From Litorivicinus sp. (lineage in GTDB: Bacteria; Pseudomonadota; Gammaproteobacteria; Pseudomonadales; Litorivicinaceae), in assembly GCA_028339155.1 (NCBI GenBank), contig JAOLBK010000011.1, positions 1-64,000 on the forward strand: DNA of 64,000 nucleotides, in the 5' to 3' direction. The notes below the pieces were generated by a model, which worked only from the letters and a program-made list of their open reading frames with translations, did no database searches and was not told the origin of the DNA. Positions 36,597-47,092 of this stretch are shown one piece after another. Every line of letters begins with the position of its first letter. Position 1 is the first letter of the stretch. The translations under genes were made by a program, and so were the position numbers.

Positions 36597-37709
36597 ATGA
36601 TTGTTGATGTCCAACATTTAAAACTTGAGTCTTTTCACACAAAATTGGGTGCGAAATTTGTGTCGTTCGCCGGATATCGTATGCCGATTTCTTATCCCTT
36701 AGGCGTTAAAGGCGAACACCTCCAGACTCGCAAGGCAATTGGTTTATTCGACGTATCCCATATGGGTCAAATAATTATCGAAGGACCTCAGGCTGCTGAG
36801 GCACTGGAAAAACTAGTGCCAGCTGCGCTGCAAGAAATGAAACCAGGGCAAATACGATATTCGCAATTGACGCTTGAAAATGGCGGCATTCTTGATGACT
36901 TAATGCTAACTCGATGGGATAAAAACTCATGGGGATTAGTGGTCAATGGCGCATGCAAATTTGACGACATAAAACATCTCGGACAGTATCTCGATGCATC
37001 AATACTGATGACGCATCTAGAAGATTTATGCTTAATTGCAGTCCAAGGTCCGAGAGCTCGTTTAGCTTTATCCAGTATAATACCCGAAGCTGCTGACCTA
37101 GTTTTCATGCAAAGCATAAGAACAACCTGGAATAATATCGAAATCGTTTTATCTTGCTGCGGTTACACAGGTGAAGATGGCTATGAGATTTCTATTCATA
37201 AAGATCACGCTGAGACGCTCGCTATTAAACTTACCGATCTAGAGGAAGCGACCTGGGTAGGCCTCGGCGCCAGAAATTCACTACGACTTGAAACAGGCCT
37301 TTGTCTTTATGGTAACGACCTGACCCGCGACACGACACCAATTGAGGCAGGCCTAATTTGGTCGATTCAAAAGCGACGAAGAATCGAAGGTGGCTTTTTG
37401 GGTGCTGAAGTAATCTGTAAGCAAATCGAAATAGGTGCGGATAGAAAACGAGTAGGCATTACACCATTGGACGGTCGCACACCAATTCGTGATCACACTT
37501 TATTAAAAACCGAAGGTGGAGAGCTTGTTGGAGAAATCACCTCTGGTGGATTTGGGCCAACGCATAACGGACCAATTGCTATGGCTTATATTAGCCACAA
37601 CGTTAGCGCAATTGAAACCACACTGGTGGCAGAAGTCCGAGGCAAAGCACTCCCCTGCAAGGTCTGTGATCCAGGCTTTGTAAAGCAGCATTACATTCGA
37701 GCGCTTTAA
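36597..37709 (+). CDS. gcvT: glycine cleavage system T protein (aminomethyltransferase)
   Basis: FDVSHMGQIIIEGP; GYTGEDGYEI; start with AAGGAG RBS downstream of the riboswitch. Confidence 0.95.
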   Translation: MIVDVQHLKLESFHTKLGAKFVSFAGYRMPISYPLGVKGEHLQTRKAIGLFDVSHMGQIIIEGPQAAEALEKLVPAALQEMKPGQIRYSQLTLENGGILDDLMLTRWDKNSWGLVVNGACKFDDIKHLGQYLDASILMTHLEDLCLIAVQGPRARLALSSIIPEAADLVFMQSIRTTWNNIEIVLSCCGYTGEDGYEISIHKDHAETLAIKLTDLEEATWVGLGARNSLRLETGLCLYGNDLTRDTTPIEAGLIWSIQKRRRIEGGFLGAEVICKQIEIGADRKRVGITPLDGRTPIRDHTLLKTEGGELVGEITSGGFGPTHNGPIAMAYISHNVSAIETTLVAEVRGKALPCKVCDPGFVKQHYIRAL

Positions 37710-37725
37710 CTAAGAGGAACCTATC

Positions 37726-38103
37726 ATGACTATGAAATATACCCGTGAGCACGAATGGCTTCGAATCGAAGGTGAAATCGCCACGATTGGAATTACCTTT
37801 TATGCCCAAGAGCAATTAGGAGACGTGGTATTTGTCGAGCTTCCTGATATAGACACCAACTGCGATCAGGGTGCCGAAGTCGCTGTAGTTGAATCGGTCA
37901 AAGCAGCTAGTGATATTTATGCACCAATTAGTGGAACTATCATCGAGGTCAATGAAGACCTATCCGAACGACCAGAGCTTATCAATGAAGACCCTGAAAA
38001 CGACGGTTGGTTTTTCCGAATACGGCTCGACGACATTTCTGAATTGGATGCATTACTAGACGAAGCAGCCTATCAAGAATTTATTCAAGAAGAAGAATTG
38101 TAA
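37726..38103 (+). CDS. gcvH: glycine cleavage system H protein
   Basis: [20 protein letters not shown]; lipoyl-Lys motif [14 protein letters not shown]. Confidence 0.97.
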   Translation: MTMKYTREHEWLRIEGEIATIGITFYAQEQLGDVVFVELPDIDTNCDQGAEVAVVESVKAASDIYAPISGTIIEVNEDLSERPELINEDPENDGWFFRIRLDDISELDALLDEAAYQEFIQEEEL

Positions 38104-38108
38104 GAGGA

Positions 38109-40949
38109 TTGCCCATGAATCGGGAAATGAAGTTCGCCGACCGCCACATTGGTTTATCTGATTCAGACCAAGTTAAGATGCTCAAGACTCTTGGATTAAA
38201 GTCAATCGATTCATTGGCCGACGCGGTAGTTCCTGAGCCCATCCGAAAACGCAAACAAATGTTATTGCCAAATGCCCTTTCTGAGGCCGATGCACTTTTG
38301 GAAATCAAGAAAATTGCATCAAAAAATAAAGTCGTTCGAACATTAATTGGTCAAGGCTATTATCACACAATCACTCCCTCAGTCATTCAACGGAACGTAC
38401 TCGAAAATCCAGCTTGGTACACCGCATACACTCCATACCAACCTGAAATTTCACAAGGCCGCTTGGAGGCTATCTTCAATTTTCAAACGATGGTGGTTGA
38501 GCTTACTGGAATGACGCTCTCTAATGCATCGCTCTTGGATGAGGGGACTGCAGCCGCAGAGGCCATGACTTTGTGCAAGCGCAGCGCAAAAACGAAGTCA
38601 AAGCGCTTTTATGTAGCAACCAACCTGTTTGAACAAACTCAAGCCGTAGTCAGAACTCGTGCCCAGCCACTCGGGTTTGAAATTGTTGCTTTTGATCCTC
38701 ATAACCCCCCTGAATTTAATGATGCTTTTGGAATATTAGTGCAATACACCGGAAGTGACGGCGTGATAGTTGATATCAAAACGCTAATCACGAAAGCAAA
38801 AATGAGCAATATTTTTACGATCGTAGCAGCTGACATCTTGAGTTTGACGCTTCTTGAGTCACCAGGAGCACTTGGCGCTGACATATGTCTCGGTTCAACT
38901 CAGCGCTTTGGCGTACCCATGGGTAACGGTGGTCCACACGCTGCATTCTTCGCGGTTACCGACAAACTCAAGCGGTCGATTCCAGGCCGCCTGGTTGGGC
39001 AATCAATTGATTCTGAAGGACGCACCGCTTATCGGCTTACATTGCAAACTCGCGAGCAACATATCCGCCGAGAAAAGGCGACGAGTAATATTTGTACCGC
39101 GCAAGTTTTACTGGCCAATATTGCCGGCTTCTACGCTTGCTATCACGGGCCTCAAGGACTAACAGCAATCGCTGAGCGTATTCATAAATTGACGGGTCGG
39201 CTATCCAGCGCGTTGGCGGCAATTGGCCTGAATGTAAACACCTCCTTTTTCGACACTCTCTCAATTCGATGCTCTAACGTCGAAATAATTCAGAGCAGGG
39301 CGCGCGACGCTGGCTTCAACCTCCATTTTATCAATGAGCACACAATCAGTCTTTCTCTGGATGAAGCATCGACCGAAGCCGAGGTCGATGCCTTGATTGC
39401 AGTCTTTAGCGCAAAATCCGTTTTCAAACAAACGTCAGGCATCCCAACATCGCTCGCTCGGAAGGGTCAATTCATGTCTCAAGCTGCTTTTAATAGCTAT
39501 CACTCTGAGACGGAAATGATGCGCTATCTTCGCAAGCTGTCCGACCGTGACCTGGCCTTAGATCGCGCGATGATCCCACTTGGTTCTTGCACCATGAAAC
39601 TTAACTCTGCGTCAGAGATGGCACCAATCACTTGGCCTGAATTTGCTGATATCCATCCATTTGCACCTGTTGAACAGCGTCAAGGGTATTTGCAAATGAT
39701 TCAGGAATTGAGCGATTGGTTGGTCGAAATCACAGACTATGCAGGAATTTCACTGCAACCGAATTCAGGAGCCCAAGGCGAGTACGCAGGGTTACTCGCC
39801 ATTCAAGGCTATCATGCTGCACGTGGTGAAAATTACCGCAATATCTGCCTTGTCCCATCCTCTGCGCATGGCACAAATCCAGCCAGCGCTCAGATGGCTG
39901 GGTTAGATGTGGTAGTTGTGCAATGCGATCAGCACGGAAATATTGACCTAAACGATCTCAAACAAAAAGTCGAACAGCACGGAAGCAATTTATCCTGTTT
40001 GATGATTACTTACCCATCGACTCATGGCGTTTTTGAAACCGAAGTTCAGGCAGCATGTGCACTGGTCCACTCCAAAGGCGGCCAAATTTATCTAGATGGT
40101 GCCAATATGAACGCTCAGGTTGGACTCACAAGTCCGGGAATTATTGGTTCAGACGTTTCGCACCTAAACCTGCACAAAACATTCTGCATCCCACATGGCG
40201 GTGGTGGTCCCGGGGTCGGCCCGATTGGTGTCGCAAAGCATCTAGTACCATTCATGCCCGGCCATCCAAAATTATCTGGGAATCACGTCATTGGCCCTAT
40301 ATCAGCCGCACCCTTCGGGTCAGCAATGATTCTACCCATTTCATGGATGTACATTCGAATGATGGGCCCTGACGGTCTCACAAAGGCCACCAAGTGCGCT
40401 ATCCTATCCGCCAATTACATCGCCAAACGACTAGCCGATCACTATCCGATTTTGTACACAGACAAACAAGGTTTTGTTGCGCACGAATGTATTTTAGATA
40501 CACGTGTAGTGAGAGATTCGTGTGGCATTACAGTCGATGATATTGCTAAGAGATTAATTGATTATGGATTCCATGCTCCCACCATGAGCTGGCCTGTTTC
40601 CGGAACGCTCATGATCGAACCAACAGAGAGTGAGTCACTCTCTGAAATTGACCGTTTTTGTGAGGCCATGATTGCGATCCGTCGAGAAATTTCTGAAGTG
40701 GAATCAGGCAAGCTTACTGCCGAATATTCAGTCTTGCGGCATGCACCCTATACCGTTGGGGCGCTGACTGCCGACAATTGGCGGCACCCATTTGATCGAG
40801 AAAAAGCGGCATTTCCAATTGAATCGCTGAAAATTGATCGTTATTGGCCGCCCGTCGCAAGGATTGACAACGTCTATGGCGACCGCAATCTTAATTGTAG
40901 CTGTGCCCCGCTTTCCGATTACTCTGATGCACCAACGGAAGCGGCATGA
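38109..40949 (+). CDS. gcvP: glycine dehydrogenase (decarboxylating), single-chain P protein
   Basis: 946 aa; [15 protein letters not shown] motif [17 protein letters not shown]. Confidence 0.97.
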   Translation: MPMNREMKFADRHIGLSDSDQVKMLKTLGLKSIDSLADAVVPEPIRKRKQMLLPNALSEADALLEIKKIASKNKVVRTLIGQGYYHTITPSVIQRNVLENPAWYTAYTPYQPEISQGRLEAIFNFQTMVVELTGMTLSNASLLDEGTAAAEAMTLCKRSAKTKSKRFYVATNLFEQTQAVVRTRAQPLGFEIVAFDPHNPPEFNDAFGILVQYTGSDGVIVDIKTLITKAKMSNIFTIVAADILSLTLLESPGALGADICLGSTQRFGVPMGNGGPHAAFFAVTDKLKRSIPGRLVGQSIDSEGRTAYRLTLQTREQHIRREKATSNICTAQVLLANIAGFYACYHGPQGLTAIAERIHKLTGRLSSALAAIGLNVNTSFFDTLSIRCSNVEIIQSRARDAGFNLHFINEHTISLSLDEASTEAEVDALIAVFSAKSVFKQTSGIPTSLARKGQFMSQAAFNSYHSETEMMRYLRKLSDRDLALDRAMIPLGSCTMKLNSASEMAPITWPEFADIHPFAPVEQRQGYLQMIQELSDWLVEITDYAGISLQPNSGAQGEYAGLLAIQGYHAARGENYRNICLVPSSAHGTNPASAQMAGLDVVVVQCDQHGNIDLNDLKQKVEQHGSNLSCLMITYPSTHGVFETEVQAACALVHSKGGQIYLDGANMNAQVGLTSPGIIGSDVSHLNLHKTFCIPHGGGGPGVGPIGVAKHLVPFMPGHPKLSGNHVIGPISAAPFGSAMILPISWMYIRMMGPDGLTKATKCAILSANYIAKRLADHYPILYTDKQGFVAHECILDTRVVRDSCGITVDDIAKRLIDYGFHAPTMSWPVSGTLMIEPTESESLSEIDRFCEAMIAIRREISEVESGKLTAEYSVLRHAPYTVGALTADNWRHPFDREKAAFPIESLKIDRYWPPVARIDNVYGDRNLNCSCAPLSDYSDAPTEAA

Positions 40950-41968
40950 CGAATAAAAAAGATCGGGCCAAAAGTGGAGAGAAGATTGTTAATAGTGTCG
41001 GCGTATCCGCCATTAAGAATGGTCAAAAACGAAGAACAAGCGAATCTGCACCCCGAGGCGACAAACCGAGTTGGCTAAAATTTGTTAGTCCGCGCGGTCA
41101 AGGTTATCAAAATGTTAAAAAGATCGTTCGTAGCCACAAGCTTTCAACGGTCTGTGAGGAAGCTATGTGCCCAAATATTGGAGAATGCTGGAGTGCGGGC
41201 ACAGCAACCATTATGTTAATGGGCTCAGTATGCACGCGGGCATGCCGTTTCTGTGCGGTCGATACGGGGAATCCAAAAGGCTGGCTGGACTATGATGAAC
41301 CACATAATACTGCAGAATCCGTCGCTCTCATGGCCCTCAGATATGTAGTTCTTACAAGTGTCAACCGGGACGATCTTTCCGATGGAGGAGCCGCCCACTT
41401 CTCAGCCACTGTAAAAGCTATCAAGTTGCGTACGCCGGATACAGCAGTCGAAGGCCTAACACCAGATTTTCAGGGTGTGATGCATGACGTGGAGACACTA
41501 GTCGATTCAGGCTTAGAAGTATTTGCACAAAATATTGAGACGGTTGAACGTTTGACTCACCCAGTGCGTGATCCCAGAGCCAGTTATCAGCAAACTCTGG
41601 ACGTACTTGCCCATGGGAAAAAATACCGGCCCGACCTAATCACCAAAACAAGTCTCATGCTTGGTCTTGGTGAAACTGATGATGAAATTAAGCGGACCAT
41701 GGATGATCTACGCGAACATAACCTTGATATCGTCACCTTTGGACAATACCTGAGACCCACCGTTAATCATCTTCCAATTTCCCGATATGTGAGACCTGAA
41801 GAATTTCAACTCTATAGAGAATGGGGGCTAGAACGCGGTTTTCTAGAAGTTGTTTCAGGTCCGATGGTACGGTCCAGCTATCGCGCTGAACAGGCACTAT
41901 TGAAAAACAATGCCGGTATTTCAAACAGAAATTTAGTAAGTACAATAATCCCTGCACGGCAATTGTGA
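40946..41968 (+). CDS. lipA: lipoyl synthase
   Basis: [12 protein letters not shown] and radical-SAM [10 protein letters not shown]; overlaps the gcvP stop. Confidence 0.96.
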   Translation: MTNKKDRAKSGEKIVNSVGVSAIKNGQKRRTSESAPRGDKPSWLKFVSPRGQGYQNVKKIVRSHKLSTVCEEAMCPNIGECWSAGTATIMLMGSVCTRACRFCAVDTGNPKGWLDYDEPHNTAESVALMALRYVVLTSVNRDDLSDGGAAHFSATVKAIKLRTPDTAVEGLTPDFQGVMHDVETLVDSGLEVFAQNIETVERLTHPVRDPRASYQQTLDVLAHGKKYRPDLITKTSLMLGLGETDDEIKRTMDDLREHNLDIVTFGQYLRPTVNHLPISRYVRPEEFQLYREWGLERGFLEVVSGPMVRSSYRAEQALLKNNAGISNRNLVSTIIPARQL

Positions 41969-43092
41969 AATTAGTTTCATCAGGCCTCGCTCTACTCTCT
42001 CTTGGTCTTATTGGCTGTCAAAATCCGATCAAGGACCCGATTGACTCGATCGTCCAAGTAGTCACAAATCCTCAAAAAGAAATACAAAAAGGTCAACAGC
42101 AGTATCCCATCGCGTTAGCGCAATCCGGTGGCGATCTAACCCAGTTTCCAGAAAGTACAAAGTATCTAAGTCGACTAATCGACACTCTCGCAAAGAGCGC
42201 CAATTCAGCATTTCCCTGGGAAATCAGGCTAATAAATGCTGAATCAATAAACGCCTGGGCGTTACCAGGTGGCAAAATGGGAATCAATTACGGGCTCATT
42301 TTAGCCGCACAAAACGAAGATGAACTCGCCTCAGTTCTTGGCCACGAAATGGCGCACAGCATCGAACTACATGGTACTGGGCGAGAGACCTTTGGATCCT
42401 TAGTTGGTTTGGCCACTCAAATTCTTGAAATCAGCATCTCGGAGCCTGGGGCGAAGCCAGGGTCGAATAGACTGATCGGCCTTGGGCACAATATTTTGAT
42501 GGGACAATACAGTCAGTCCAACGAACTAGAGGCTGATCGAATTGGCGTTGACATCATGATTCGCGCTGGCTTTAATCCGGAAGGTGCCATCGGGATGCAA
42601 GAGAAACTTGCAAAACTCGGGGCGGGCGGCAATTCCCTCACTCAAAAAATACTGGGTACCCACCCAATCAGCAGAGAACGACTACAAGCGATTCGTAATA
42701 TCGTGAAACGACATCCTAATCTTAGTTATGATCGAGTTGAAAATACCGAGTTTACAAAAGTAAAAGCCGAGATTGAAGCATCCGCACATATCTTAAAAAT
42801 GATCGCCGAAGCGAGAAACCAAAGCAGTAAAAAAGATTTCCGGGAAGCCTTAAAGATCTTGGAAAAAGCCATCAAAGCAAGTCCATTTGAACACAGCTTT
42901 TGGCGCCTGAAAGCAGAGATTTTAGTCGCGGATAGAAAACCAACTCAGGCCGTTATTGCGGCACTGAAAGTTCGCAAACTGAATCCTTTAGATCCTATAA
43001 GTGAATTATTGCTAGCATACTGCTACCAAGCGTCCGGAGACAAAAAAAATGCCCGAATCGCAAAAGCGCGAGCGCAGCAGCTAATGAAATAA
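41965..43092 (+). CDS. M48-family metalloprotease lipoprotein with C-terminal TPR-like region (BepA-like)
   Basis: GTG start overlapping lipA TGA; lipobox LIGC; HEMAHS zinc motif; [10 protein letters not shown]. Confidence 0.88.
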   Translation: MKLVSSGLALLSLGLIGCQNPIKDPIDSIVQVVTNPQKEIQKGQQQYPIALAQSGGDLTQFPESTKYLSRLIDTLAKSANSAFPWEIRLINAESINAWALPGGKMGINYGLILAAQNEDELASVLGHEMAHSIELHGTGRETFGSLVGLATQILEISISEPGAKPGSNRLIGLGHNILMGQYSQSNELEADRIGVDIMIRAGFNPEGAIGMQEKLAKLGAGGNSLTQKILGTHPISRERLQAIRNIVKRHPNLSYDRVENTEFTKVKAEIEASAHILKMIAEARNQSSKKDFREALKILEKAIKASPFEHSFWRLKAEILVADRKPTQAVIAALKVRKLNPLDPISELLLAYCYQASGDKKNARIAKARAQQLMK

Positions 43093-43160
43093 TTTTCCAA
43101 GAACATAGATTTCCAAAAAACTATAGAGCACAATTTCAGCTGTTTAGTCTGGATTCAGCC

Positions 43161-43478
43161 ATGCACAAGTTGCTCAAAATCTTCAAAGTAGAATCTAATT
43201 TTCAACTGGCCATTGTCTTTTTTGTATTTTCAATCACTGGATCCACTGCATTAATAGTTGCAGGACCTTTTTTAGAGGCTGCCGGAATCCAAAAGGAAAG
43301 CATCGACCCTATATTTTTTTGGCCATTAAGGATCGTGATCATTTTCCCCATTTACCAAGTACTGCTTATCATAATTGGTACTCTTGTCGGTCAGCGTCAT
43401 TATTTCTGGCAATTTGAAAAACGATTTTTGAGCAGGCTTGGCATTCGCTTTCCAGAAAAGAAATCGGATACGCTCTAA
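43161..43478 (+). CDS. small membrane protein (DUF6787-like)
   Basis: 105 aa, two hydrophobic segments, ...GQRHYFWQFEKRFLSRLGI. Confidence 0.5.
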   Translation: MHKLLKIFKVESNFQLAIVFFVFSITGSTALIVAGPFLEAAGIQKESIDPIFFWPLRIVIIFPIYQVLLIIIGTLVGQRHYFWQFEKRFLSRLGIRFPEKKSDTL

Positions 43479-44149
43479 ATTATTCGTACTTCGATTGGAC
43501 AAAGTCGATCGACCTGTCCAGTCAGTAAATCGCCCCGAACAACAGAACCAACGCCTGATGGAGTGCCGGTATAAACGATATCGCCTGCCTTCAATTCCTG
43601 AAGCGTTGATAGAAACCGAATTAACTCGACCGTCTTATAGGCCATTTGGTTCAAGTCGCCAGTTTGTCGGCGCTTTCCATTTACATCTAATGTGATCCAC
43701 CCTTCCTCCAGCAGACCGATATCAGACTTTGGCGTCACGGTACCAAGTAACGCTGAATCATCGAAATTCTTAGCTATCTCCCATGGACGACCCTTGTCCT
43801 TAGCTTCGTTCTGACGATCACGACGAGTGAAATCGATACCCACAGCGTAACCATATATTGCCAACTCAGCCTGGTCCAGGGTCATATTTATGCCTCCCGA
43901 GCCCAAGATAACGACTAATTCAATTTCGTAATGCAAGCTCTCAGTATTGCTCGGATAACGAACGTCTGGCCCAAAGCAAATCGAATCAAAACTTTTTTGA
44001 AAATGAAAAGGTCTTTTTCGATCAATCTCTCCACCCATCTCCACAGCGTGTTCTTCATAGTTTTTAGCAATACAAAATACTCGATTAATCGATCTTTCCT
44101 CACCAGTATTTGTCGCAAAATTGGGGTGTTTTGGGGATTTCCACTGCAT
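43475..44149 (-). CDS. fumarylacetoacetate hydrolase family protein
   Basis: FCIAKNYEEHAVEMGG; LHYEIELVVILG; GDIVYTGTPSGVG. Confidence 0.93.
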   Translation of the reverse strand: MQWKSPKHPNFATNTGEERSINRVFCIAKNYEEHAVEMGGEIDRKRPFHFQKSFDSICFGPDVRYPSNTESLHYEIELVVILGSGGINMTLDQAELAIYGYAVGIDFTRRDRQNEAKDKGRPWEIAKNFDDSALLGTVTPKSDIGLLEEGWITLDVNGKRRQTGDLNQMAYKTVELIRFLSTLQELKAGDIVYTGTPSGVGSVVRGDLLTGQVDRLCPIEVRII

Positions 44150-44179
44150 TGAAATTGTTAAACCTCGTATAATACAAAC

Positions 44180-44629
44180 ATGAGCCTATACCGAACGATA
44201 AAAACCTTCGATAACTTTCCTTGTAGCCACCGTCAATGGCAACACGAAGGGAATTGTAAATTCATTCATGGATATTCAAGAAGCTTTTCAATCACTTTCG
44301 GTTGCTCAAGATTGACCAAATCAGGGTTTGGAGTCGATTTCGGTGAATTGACTGAGATCAAAACCTGGCTGAGCCATTGGTTTGATCACACTATGCTAAT
44401 CAATGAAGATGAGCCGGAGCGGGCTCTTTTCGAACAGATGCACGAAAAGAAAATCATCGATCTACGAGTCTTACCAAACGTTAGCATGGAAAAAACCGCC
44501 GAGTTTGTATTCTCATTCGTGGATCCATGGATCCGAAAAAAAGCCAATGATCGAGCCTTTGTTCTCCAGGTAGAGTGCCGTGAAAACAACAAAAACGCCG
44601 GAATTTATCTTGCAATAGAAGGCACTTGA
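44180..44629 (+). CDS. 6-pyruvoyl-tetrahydropterin synthase / QueD-like protein
   Basis: CSHRQW...CKFIHGYSRSFSITF; VDFGELTEIKTWLSHWFDHTMLI. Confidence 0.78.
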   Translation: MSLYRTIKTFDNFPCSHRQWQHEGNCKFIHGYSRSFSITFGCSRLTKSGFGVDFGELTEIKTWLSHWFDHTMLINEDEPERALFEQMHEKKIIDLRVLPNVSMEKTAEFVFSFVDPWIRKKANDRAFVLQVECRENNKNAGIYLAIEGT

Positions 44630-44784
44630 TAACCACGCCAATAACAGAATTCATGCTCCCCAATCCAGTCGTTATATGAGTACAAATTCCCTAGATCTGA
44701 GCCGTCAAATAATTACATTCACCTAGAAATGCCAGAAAACGATAATAACCCGATAAATCAATGCCTCACTCGACTAATGATTTA

Positions 44785-44808
44785 CGAATGACTTTATAAA
44801 ATCATTCG
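44785..44808. repeat. 24-bp palindrome with one mismatched pair
   Basis: CGAATGACTTTATAAAATCATTCG, spanning the stop of the last gene of the pseudo-ABC operon. Confidence 0.6.
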
Positions 44809-45258
44809 CTTCTGCAGTTCGTTAAAACGACGAACTCCAACTTCATGACCGCGGGTCAAACAAATAGGAAAATGATCATTTTGAGATAGATTTCGGTACA
44901 AGCGACCTGCAAGTAAAGACAAAACACCCTGATGAAACTGCAAACGTCTTTTTGGCTCAAGAGCCAAAACCTGACCAAATCGCCCAGCATCTAAAGAAAA
45001 TAGTGTCATTCCTTGATCTGCGATCCATTCCCGATCTGTCATCCACCCCGTTAGGAATTCATCCAATCCAATAATTCCTGGTGAACGCTGCTGGTTCTTC
45101 ATAACAAAACGACCTTCAATCACAACATATAGATCTGGAAAGTCATCAGCCTCGACAATCGTTTCACCTGGAGCGAGCCGTTTGAACTTGCCTTGTAACG
45201 ACCAATATCGATATTCTTGCTCCGTTAACGCCCCAAAAAAAAGTTGTTGTTCAATCAT
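44794..45258 (-). CDS. cyclic-nucleotide-binding-like domain protein
   Basis: cNBD fold pattern FKRLAPGETIVEADDFPDLYVVIEGRFVM...GIIGLDEFLTG; 8-nt overlap with the upstream gene. Confidence 0.7.
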   Translation of the reverse strand: MIEQQLFFGALTEQEYRYWSLQGKFKRLAPGETIVEADDFPDLYVVIEGRFVMKNQQRSPGIIGLDEFLTGWMTDREWIADQGMTLFSLDAGRFGQVLALEPKRRLQFHQGVLSLLAGRLYRNLSQNDHFPICLTRGHEVGVRRFNELQKRMIL

Positions 45259-47092
45259 GACTGATTTCCCAATGAACAGACGCGCGGCCCTTTAGGAAAC
45301 TGTCTCTATCGACTACAAACCGTATTCCGGATCGCGCCAACAAACTATTGATCACATGTTCTCGACACGAAATATCGAGACCGAGAAGCCAGTGATCAAG
45401 CCATAAAATTCTTCCCTGCCTCGACAAGGCTCTGGCCAGTTTGAGACGGTTCATACCATGCGGTCCGGCTAGCATTTGAAGCGCGCCCATTGGGGAATTC
45501 AGCCTGTTATTTAGACCCTCAATCCAATGATGACAAGACAAGGCTCGAAGATGCCTATCTAAAGTGGATGCCTGAATTTCCGGTTCAATGAATAGCCAAT
45601 CTCCCACCGTCATGGCTGAGCCATCAGCTGGATGGTCCAACATAATAATCGACAATGCCAAAATGCCTGGGTCAAGCCGAGCCACATCCATTCCCCCAAT
45701 ACTGACCATGCCACGTTCAGGGGATATCTGTCTTATCAGCAAGTATTTTAGAGTGGACAGCCCAGCACCTTCTGCCGCACTAATTCGAACAAGTGAATCA
45801 TCAGAACAATGAAATGAGAGTTGGTTAAACAGAGGCTTGTCTCCGGCATGCCGACGATACACAATTTGTTCGTATTGGACGCTACCACCCACCCGAAGTG
45901 GTTGCCCTTGTTTCAAAGCTGGAATGATAGGTCGATCATCAAAGCCTACAGGCATCATCACACGTAGCCTCTCAATTAAAATCAAAGCAGCCAAAGACAA
46001 TCCACTCAGCACAATGGGCCGCTCCAAATGAGTAATCGCCTCAGCAGGGATGACTAAGCTACCTGCCATAATGGCGCGACTGAACCGACTATATTCAGCC
46101 ACCAGTTCAATCTGGGCAATTACCCAATGCGTAGCTTCTCTCCAAGCATTCAAAGTACGCTCACGGACAGACGGCACACCATCACGATTTATCCGCATTT
46201 TAAGCCATCGCATAGGCTCGTCAATTGAAGGAAGATCAGGCAACAATCGATAAATATAGATCCAATAAGTGACGCTAATCAATAAAAAGATCATGATGAC
46301 ACTGAGTGCATGAATCCATGACTGAATCATCAATAAAAGTATCAACGTCAAAAATCCAACACCCAAACCAACCGGCAAAACATTTTTAAAATGAGAAGAT
46401 AATCTTTGAATGCAGCCAAGTAAAAGTGCAATCCAAAGGAGAAATCCTCCAACAACAAAAGGATATTCGAGGCTGAGTAAAAACGCCTCTGATTCAAGTG
46501 CAACTAGAGCTCCAAACCAACTCATTACTCCAGCGATTGACAGAAGGCCTACCATCAACAAGACCGCAAGTACTCGCTCTTTCGGAACGATTGTTTCGTG
46601 TTCCGAAATCGTACGGGGTGTTTGATCAACTATCAGGGGTGTGGCGATGTCTGGCGACATAGGCTGGCGTGCCGATATTGCTCGATCAAGAGATTCACCA
46701 AACCATGCTTTGAAGGTCGGCTGTGCTAGCTTTACCGCCCAATCAATTAGATCATCGTTAACCTCGCTCACTTTGAGCAACTGACGTATCGGTTTAATCA
46801 ATTCCTGCCGACCCAAATCACCTAAACGAGGAACTAATGCCAATGGCAAACGACTCTCGAATGCAAGCTTAGTAATTGCGGCCAACTGGACTGTTAGGTG
46901 TTTAGATTCGGGGACCACAAACCAACCATTTTCGGGGACTGGCATCTCACCTTGAACAACACCATCTATCAGTATTCTGATGAGGCCTTTCCCCCGCTTA
47001 ACCTGCCAGAGCCGATCACGCGCTAGATTTATCGACGCCTGCCCAACGTTTAGATGGAAAACACGATTTTCAGTCGAGGGAAATGACATCAT
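45251..47092 (-). CDS. degenerate ABC-transporter-like membrane protein (NHLM/NHLP exporter-like), second of pair
   Basis: N-terminal soluble domain, hydrophobic segments, C-terminal NBD-like: AAEGAGLSTL (Walker A K lost), LAGPHGMNRLKLARAL (signature), ILWLDHWLLGLD (Walker B E to H). Confidence 0.72.
   Translation of the reverse strand: MMSFPSTENRVFHLNVGQASINLARDRLWQVKRGKGLIRILIDGVVQGEMPVPENGWFVVPESKHLTVQLAAITKLAFESRLPLALVPRLGDLGRQELIKPIRQLLKVSEVNDDLIDWAVKLAQPTFKAWFGESLDRAISARQPMSPDIATPLIVDQTPRTISEHETIVPKERVLAVLLMVGLLSIAGVMSWFGALVALESEAFLLSLEYPFVVGGFLLWIALLLGCIQRLSSHFKNVLPVGLGVGFLTLILLLMIQSWIHALSVIMIFLLISVTYWIYIYRLLPDLPSIDEPMRWLKMRINRDGVPSVRERTLNAWREATHWVIAQIELVAEYSRFSRAIMAGSLVIPAEAITHLERPIVLSGLSLAALILIERLRVMMPVGFDDRPIIPALKQGQPLRVGGSVQYEQIVYRRHAGDKPLFNQLSFHCSDDSLVRISAAEGAGLSTLKYLLIRQISPERGMVSIGGMDVARLDPGILALSIIMLDHPADGSAMTVGDWLFIEPEIQASTLDRHLRALSCHHWIEGLNNRLNSPMGALQMLAGPHGMNRLKLARALSRQGRILWLDHWLLGLDISCREHVINSLLARSGIRFVVDRDSFLKGRASVHWEISHD

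Noticed and set aside
44630-44793. Possible precursor peptide for the NHLM-like operon
   Set aside because: No ORF with a convincing leader/core or double-Gly motif and RBS found in this gap.
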